Assembly (NCBI GenBank): GCA_033439265.1
Contig: JAVTVX010000010.1
Span: 6,324,001 to 6,388,000 of the forward strand
DNA length: 64,000 bases
Direction: 5' to 3'
From: Dillenia suffruticosa
Taxonomy: Eukaryota > Streptophyta > Magnoliopsida > Dilleniales > Dilleniaceae
Under the pieces are notes generated by a model. It was not told where the DNA came from and searched no databases. It was given only the letters and a program-made list of their open reading frames with translations. Made by a program: the position numbers and the translations under genes. Positions 58,060-64,000 of the stretch are shown in pieces. Each line of letters starts with the position of its first letter. Within the stretch, counting starts at the first letter, position 1.

Positions 58060-60190
58060 ATGAAAACAATATGCTTAAATAGTGAGTTAAAATAGTCATA
58101 ATGAAAATATTTTCAAACCGTCTTTAAAACTTTGCATATTTACTGAATACAAAATATAAACGTCTGAATTGGGCATAGTTTTTAAAGACTGTATAATATT
58201 TGAATTCGTATCGACGTAAAATTTGTACAGACATTGTGGTTAAGTTGACAATAAAAATAGTCATATAGTGACCGTTTTCAAACTGTCCCTCAAACTCCAT
58301 ATAATAACTCTTACAATTGAATAGAATTTATAAAATTTGTATGTTTAAGTAGACAGATAAAAGAAAAATATCGAGACTATTTTTCAAACCGTTCTTAAAA
58401 CTTTGTCATTTTTACTAACCACAAATGATATGCGTCAAAATTGAACATAGGTATTACATACTGCACAATATATAAGTTAGCATAGATATAGAATTTATCT
58501 CGACGGTATGGTTAACTAGATTGTGAAAGATGAGTCATATAAAGACATTTTTCAACCCTTCTCTAGAACTCTGTCGTATTTACTTATTACAAATAATGAC
58601 AGTCAGAATTGAGTACAACTTATGAAGACAATATGTTTAAGTAGCAATCAAAAATAGTCTTATCGAGACACTCTGACATATTTACTAATCATAAAAGATT
58701 AGCGTTTCAATTGAATATAACTTCTAACGAGCACATAATATATGAGTTAGGAAATATGAAAAATTTATACAGACGATATGGTTAAATAGATAGTAAAAAA
58801 TAGACAAATAAAGACAGTTAAATAATAGTTCCTAAAACTCTACTATATCTTCCAATCCCAAATAACAACTGTCAGAATTGAATAGAATTTACAAAACTGG
58901 TATGCTTATGTAGACTGTAAAAAGAGTCATATCGAGACTATTTTCAAATCGTACCTAAAACTCTGCCATATTTACTAACCACAAATGATAAACGTCAAAA
59001 TTGAATATGTATCTTAAAAACTGTACAATGTATAAGTTAGCATAGATATACAACTTATATCCACGATATGGTTAACTAGACAGTAAAAAAGAGTTATTTA
59101 CAGACATTTTTTAAACCGTCTCTAAAACTCTGTAATTTTTACTGACCACAAATAATAATTGTCAGATTTGAATGAAATTTACGAAGACGATATGATTAAG
59201 TAGTGAGTAAAAGTAGTCATATCAAGACTGTTTTCAAATCTTTTTTAAAACTCTGCAATATTTACTAACAACAAAATATAAGCGTTTCAATTGAACATAA
59301 CTTTTAGAGACTGGAAAAAATATGGGTTACGATAGATGAAGAATATATGCAGACGGTATGGTTAAGTAAATAGTAAATAATAGACATATAGAGACAGTTA
59401 AATAACAGTTCCTAAAACTCTATCATATCTACTGATCACAAATAATAATTGTCAGAATTGAATAGAATTTACGAAACTGGTATGCTTAACTAGACTGTAA
59501 AAAAAGTCAAATCGAAATTATTTTCAAACTGTCCCTGACACTTTGCCATATTTACTAACCACAAATGATAATCGTCAGAATTGAACATAAGTTTTAAAAA
59601 TTATACAATAAATAAGTTAGCATAGATATACAACTTATATCCATAATATGATTAACTAGATAGTAAAGAAGAGTTATTTAGAGATATTTTTCAAATCATT
59701 TCTAAAACTTTGTCATATTTACTAATCACAGATAATAATCATCAGATTTGTGTGAAATTTATGAAGATGATATGCTTAACTAGTGAGTAGAAGTACTCAT
59801 ATCGAGACTGTTTTTAAACCATTTTTAAAACGATGCCTTATTTACTGACCACAAAAAATAAATATCTGAATTGAATATAGTTTTTAAAGACTATATAATA
59901 TATGAGTTAGCATAAATGTAGAATTTATGCAGACGATATGGTTAGATAGATAGTAAAAACGGTTATATACTGACTGTTTTCAAATCGTTTCTAAAAGTGT
60001 TATATTTACTGATCACAAACAATAATAGTGAAAATTCAATATCGCTTTTTACAAACGATTATCTAACCTTTACTAACGATTGCTAAATTTTTCCTAACGA
60101 ATAATATTATACCATCGTAAAATATATATATTTCCTAACAATTTTGTCACAAGTGTTGCTATACGCCATAAAAAACGGTCGTAACATGTC
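58060..60190. repeat. Outer CACTA right subterminal higher-order repeat
   Basis: About 14 units of 115-180 bp (mean near 144), each with CATATTTACTRACCACAAAT, ATAATYGTCAGAATTGAA and TTTTCAAACCGTYYCTAAAA. Four unit types recur in order with a higher period of about 575 bp: for example the type starting ACTAACCACAAATGATA is at about 58415, 58971 and 59551, and the AAGCGTTTCAATTGAA type is at 58697 and 59270. About 3.5 higher-order copies are present. The repeats reach to within 50 bp of the terminus. Confidence 0.8.
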
Positions 60191-60206
60191 ACCGCCTATA
60201 AATGTT

Positions 60207-60237
60207 ACCGTCACCTCAATACTCTAATTTTGTAGTG
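60207..60237 (-). repeat. Outer CACTA right terminal inverted repeat
   Basis: Reverse complement begins CACTACAAAATTAGAG and continues TATTGAGGTGACGGT; 28 of 31 bases match the left end. Followed by TTT, the target duplication. Confidence 0.9.
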
Positions 60238-60779
60238 TTTGTAGTGGAGAGACTTTACAACTCTTCTATGTTATTTTCCAAACACATGCATATTTATTTC
60301 CTTATCATATGTAATCTGTGTCCCCTTCAAAATTTTTGTATCAAAGACTTTTCTTTTTCCTCTTGTTTAAAGATGATACAGTCATCTGTGATTTTCAGCG
60401 AAATTTTAAATATAAATTTACATTATTGATGGTTTAAGTTTTATGCAATAAATTTTTTACATTAAATAATTTCTTAAATGCAAACTTCATAAGATTTATT
60501 AAATTAAAACTTAGATACATGTGTAAGATTTTTTTAATCTAAATATGAATTTACATTAATTATGATTGTAAGTTAAAATAATATGATCAATAAGAGACAT
60601 AAAGTAGCCCTGTAAACTTAGTTTGATAGTAATGCCGTCGGTTTTTATATTGCTTCTATAGATATTAATTTTGCCATTACGGTTAAATTAAATTAGGTCA
60701 TGTGATAAGTTTGTTTAGAAGTTTAAAGTTTTTTTCATGTAATATGCATGAAAATTTTATTCTTACATGACATTAGCAA

Positions 60780-60965
60780 TAATTTCACTTTTTTTTTTTT
60801 CACTATTGGTATCTAGGTTTTACTCGATTAATCCGATTCGAGAACTGTAGAACTCATTTTAGGGGTTGATTCTCTCAAATTCTTTTTCACCATTTCTAGA
60901 ACTCGAACTCAAAATCTCTAGTTAAGGGATAAAATAGCCGACCACTTAACCCAAAGGAATTTGGT
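60780..60965 (-). mobile_element. tRNA-derived SINE, best-preserved copy
   Basis: Minus strand: head TTTGGGTTAAGTGGTCGGCT (box A), GAGATTTTGAGTTCGAGTTC (box B), body with TGAGAGAATCAACCCC, tail CGGATTAATCGAGTAAAACC then TAGATACCAATAGTG and a terminal A/T run (60791-60800). The tail pattern (GGATTARTCG ... GATACC) recalls the Au family of plant SINEs. Nearest relatives in the window are at 17.9 and 25.7 kb. Confidence 0.72.
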
Positions 60966-60969
60966 CAAT

Positions 60970-61740
60970 AATTTCATTTTCAGGTCTTATAATGTTTAAT
61001 TTTGATGCATATTGTATCATTAATCACATCAAAGAGATTTTGTTCTCTCTCGTAAGATTAGATCATAATGCCTTAGAATATTTAAATTATAACATTATTG
61101 AGAGATATTTGTGTATCTTATACGAATTATGTTAGGTATTAGGGTGTGATTAAATATGTGACCCCATGTTTTTAACGATTAAATCACACCATTAAAGTTG
61201 TGACCTTTGGGAGATATAAAATGTATTATGGCATGAAAGAGAGTTTTATGATTGATTGAATTGTTGCGATCAAGGTAGCATATTTTTTTTATTTATGAGA
61301 TTTTAAACTTTGATGGCGAGGAATGCCTGTGATTAAATACAATTTTTTTTAATATTTTTTTAACTCAAAGGTATTGACTTTGTATAAAATATAGAAATGT
61401 CAGATGGGACTTATGATTACAAATTCACCCAAAGATGGTAGATTTATGAAAACAGGAATATACTTTAGGATCATTTCATGTAAACAATTTATATGATTTT
61501 TATCGATATTACCCCTATAGTTTGCTAATATATCATGTTGTATTTGATTTATTTAGTTACTTTTTCTATCAAGACACTATTGAGATGTAAAAGGAAATTT
61601 GCTCTAGAGATGACATATGTGGAGTTGCCAATAACCACAACAAAGCTAGCTAAACTTAATTGACACCAGCACCAATGCACAGAAACACGCATACGAAGCT
61701 TGGTGGAAGTCAAATCATAAGTGTTATCTAATTAATAATA
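60970..61740. other. AT-rich DNA without a gene
   Basis: Nothing recognised between the SINE and the copia gag relic. Confidence 0.5.
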
Positions 61741-61744
61741 AAGA

Positions 61745-62200
61745 GGTCGATCTGTGAACGCCTGTTGAGTGGTTTTCCTAACACTACTGAATGTAAGGAG
61801 TCCTTGACTGCTACATTCCAAAGATATAAGGTCTCATCAAATGCTGAAATGAGGACATTTTTTAGAATTCTTTACTCCATGAGATATGATGGAATTGGAA
61901 GTATTAGGGAGCCATTATCAAAATGGTCCACCGCTAGATTAAGGTGAATGTCTTGAACATTTCTTTCTCTGGTGTCTGTATTGTTCATCAATCATTAAAC
62001 ACACTCGATATTGATTTTAGTTTACTGTTTACTCGTAACCACATACAATGCTCAAGATGAGGTATCGGGTATCAATGACTTGATCACTAGATGTGTTGCT
62101 GAGGAAGAGAAATTAAAAAGTAATAATCATGAGCTGCTCTCTGTCGAGAAAAGAAAGGGTAAAAAAATCAAAATTTTCTACTCTTAAAATGTTCAAAACA
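61745..62200 (+). pseudogene. Ty1/copia gag relic
   Basis: Across stops and shifts the plus strand gives the gag (UBN2-type) pattern: RTFFRILYSMRYDGIGSIRE, then LSKWSTARL, then DLITRCVAEEEKLKSNNHE followed by a basic stretch (VEKRKGKK) expected before the zinc knuckle. The distance is shorter than in an intact gag and no pol remains recognisable downstream. It is not obviously the same family as the relic at 2-5 kb. Confidence 0.5.
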
Positions 62201-64000
62201 ATAACTCTAGTGAGTTATATGTTATGGGTGTCAACAAAGAATATGTTGTTTGAGACATCATTATGATGTATTTTTTATTATTATGGATTTTTTTTTTAAT
62301 AATAGTAATGGTTCATGATTTAATCATAAGGTTTCATATATGTTGTTTGTGCAAAGTTTTAGAATTCGCCTTAGTCTTAAGTAAGAGCATGGGACATTTA
62401 TCATTAAGCTCATGTGTGACTTGTGACACAAAGATATTCTTGATATAAAGTTAATTTTGAGACATGCATGTTTAAATTGGTTAAACCATAAGGAATTTCT
62501 CTTGCATATTTGTGATACGTAAAGAAAAAAATTGGTGATCGACAAGTAAAATAGCACATTATAAACCATAAAATTAATGTTATTGTCGCTTGCCATATGA
62601 CTACATGTAGTTTTTTTTATAAGGATTTAAATTTGGAATCATCAGATTAGAGAGGGAAATTTGTACTACTAGACTGTTCCTTTAGGGACACTACATGTAG
62701 TTTATCTGGATAATATTCATTAGTTTTTGTAACCATAGAAAGAATGGTGTCACATTAATTAATACAAGTTCTAGTATGATTCATATTAAGGGTCTTATTT
62801 GATAAAAATGGTGCTTTAAAATAATCTGTTAATCAATTTGTTTGTTTTTTTTTTTAAGTGAGCTTATTTTTTTAAAAATATTATCTCGATATAAATATTT
62901 AGGGACAATTAATGTCACTCAAGTTGGAGAATGTTTGATTTTTTTTTTCTTTAATCTAAATATAAAATTACATTAATAGAGATTTTAAATTAAGATAATA
63001 TAGTCAAATACCTATAAATTTGATTTAGTTAGTAAGCGAATTATTCTAATTAATAAGAGACATAAAGCCTTCGATCATGTTTTTGTTCCACTCAATATAC
63101 CGATTGGATTTAGAATGAAATTCTTTCTCATAACTCTTTCTAAATGTGATATTCTAAAAAATTATATATAATCTGAGATATGTAATAATTCGTATACCTC
63201 ATTCAATTTTTTTTTCATCCCATGACAGGCCGGCCCGCAGACTGCCGTGCAAGCAGACCGGAAAAGCAGAAGAAAAGAAGCAAAATGAAAAGTTTGCTTC
63301 CAGGGGTGAATATGATTAAAGAAAATTAGTATAATTATATTAACCAGCTTGCTGGGAAAAGAATAACTATAAATAAAATTTGATACATAATAATAATAAC
63401 AATTGTTGAGGAAATTATTATATTCTTAATTTTGATGATAACAAAATCTTTCATATGGTTTTAATCAATTTATTTACTGTGTAAAATTTTTTATTTAATA
63501 TAAAAGTGATAGAATTAGCCATAAATCAATTATAGAAATAAGGGTTATTTGATCATAGAAGTAAGATTTTTTTATATCTACTGAAAATCCAGCTAACAAA
63601 ATAAGTGTAGTTTCGGTACTACGCTTATCCTATAATTAATCCTAAATGTACATAAAAAATATCACAATACGAGAACAATTCATATTCCACCACTTAAAAA
63701 TTTTTCTAACCGTTGAAGTGTGATCATTTGGATATATTTGAATAACCACATCTTCTCATGTGTTGAACTATTTCCAAAACCGAAAATTATGTTTCAAAAA
63801 AGTTGTATTAAACTTCAATCTCAAGTATTTACGGTTCAAATATCTTGCGGATATATTGAAAAAAAATCAGTTAGAAGTTTACTAGTTACTCATTTTTCAC
63901 AGCAGAATTGTGTATCAAATTATGGCTGTCAAGTGGTATTTGATTTCGATATGTTCACCAATGGTTTTGGATTTTTGAATTTAATTATACTATATTATAA
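62200..64000. other. AT-rich right edge, no gene seen
   Basis: Low-complexity sequence. Frames at 62263-62596 have no recognisable product. A short GC-richer patch (63226-63300) shows no feature. Confidence 0.5.

Larger units (their letters stand above)
26217..60237. mobile_element. Outer CACTA (En/Spm) transposon, interrupted by an inner CACTA
   Basis: The left end begins CACTACAAAATTAGAG and the right end is its reverse complement. The inverted termini match at 28 of the first 31 bases, continuing into AGGTGACGGT. The base triplet TTT lies directly outside both ends (26214-26216 and 60238-60240), the 3-bp target duplication expected of CACTA transposition. Total span is 34.0 kb; after removing the 23.2-kb inner element and its duplicated triplet, the element is about 10.8 kb. 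No TNP2 or tnpA coding sequence remains in the outer part, so it is non-autonomous. It carries a captured gene fragment (54328-55320) and a decayed accessory gene (56944-58040). Confidence 0.88.

Noticed and set aside
60780..60965. tRNA gene on the minus strand
   Set aside because: Box A and box B are present but the stems do not pair; SINE head with a body and tail instead. The same holds for the copies at 11.3, 17.9 and 25.7 kb.

Overview
The window reads as nuclear DNA of a flowering plant, probably a eudicot. It is very AT-rich, has GT-AG introns, plant-type gene families (heavy-metal-associated HIPP proteins and a P-class pentatricopeptide repeat protein) and typical plant transposons (Ty1/copia relics, tRNA-derived SINEs, En/Spm CACTA elements). 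I saw no tRNA or rRNA gene, no CRISPR array and no bacterial-type operon. All family names are from reading motifs by eye; no search was run.

Left third (1-26216). A 645-bp tandem duplication and a heavily decayed copia element fill the first 6 kb. Three host genes follow. A CaaX-tailed HMA protein (8025/8130-10917, +) has a 2.4-kb purine-rich intron. A lysine-rich HIPP39-like HMA protein (15546-16120, +) has three exons. An intronless mitochondrial-type PPR protein with nine repeats (23530-25020, -) is followed by about 5 kb with no clear gene. Between them lie a large fold-back element (13970-14585), several SINEs all in minus orientation, and local duplications.

Middle and right (26217-60237). 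This is one CACTA transposon inserted inside another. The outer element runs 26217-60237 with about 31-bp inverted termini and a TTT target duplication. At 30248 it is interrupted by a 23.2-kb CACTA element (30248-53458) with different termini and a TTA duplication. The inner element carries, all on the minus strand, a nearly complete TNP2/tnpD-like transposase gene (four exons, one in-frame stop), a tnpA/Ptta-En/Spm-like gene (at least five exons), and a 575-aa accessory protein with a putative-plant-transposon-like N domain, acidic centre, coiled coil and KKFRPKV tail. The outer element has no visible transposase. It carries a decayed homologue of the same accessory protein (56944-58040) and a captured gene fragment (54328-55320). 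In both elements a GC-rich tandem array lies just downstream of the accessory gene. Terminal regions are packed with subterminal repeats; those at the outer right end form a four-part higher-order repeat of about 575 bp.

Right edge (60238-64000). A SINE, a copia gag relic and otherwise featureless AT-rich DNA.

The most interesting candidate system is the accessory protein plus adjacent GC-rich array shared by two CACTA elements with unrelated termini. It could be a lineage-specific transposition or anti-silencing helper; that role is inference only.
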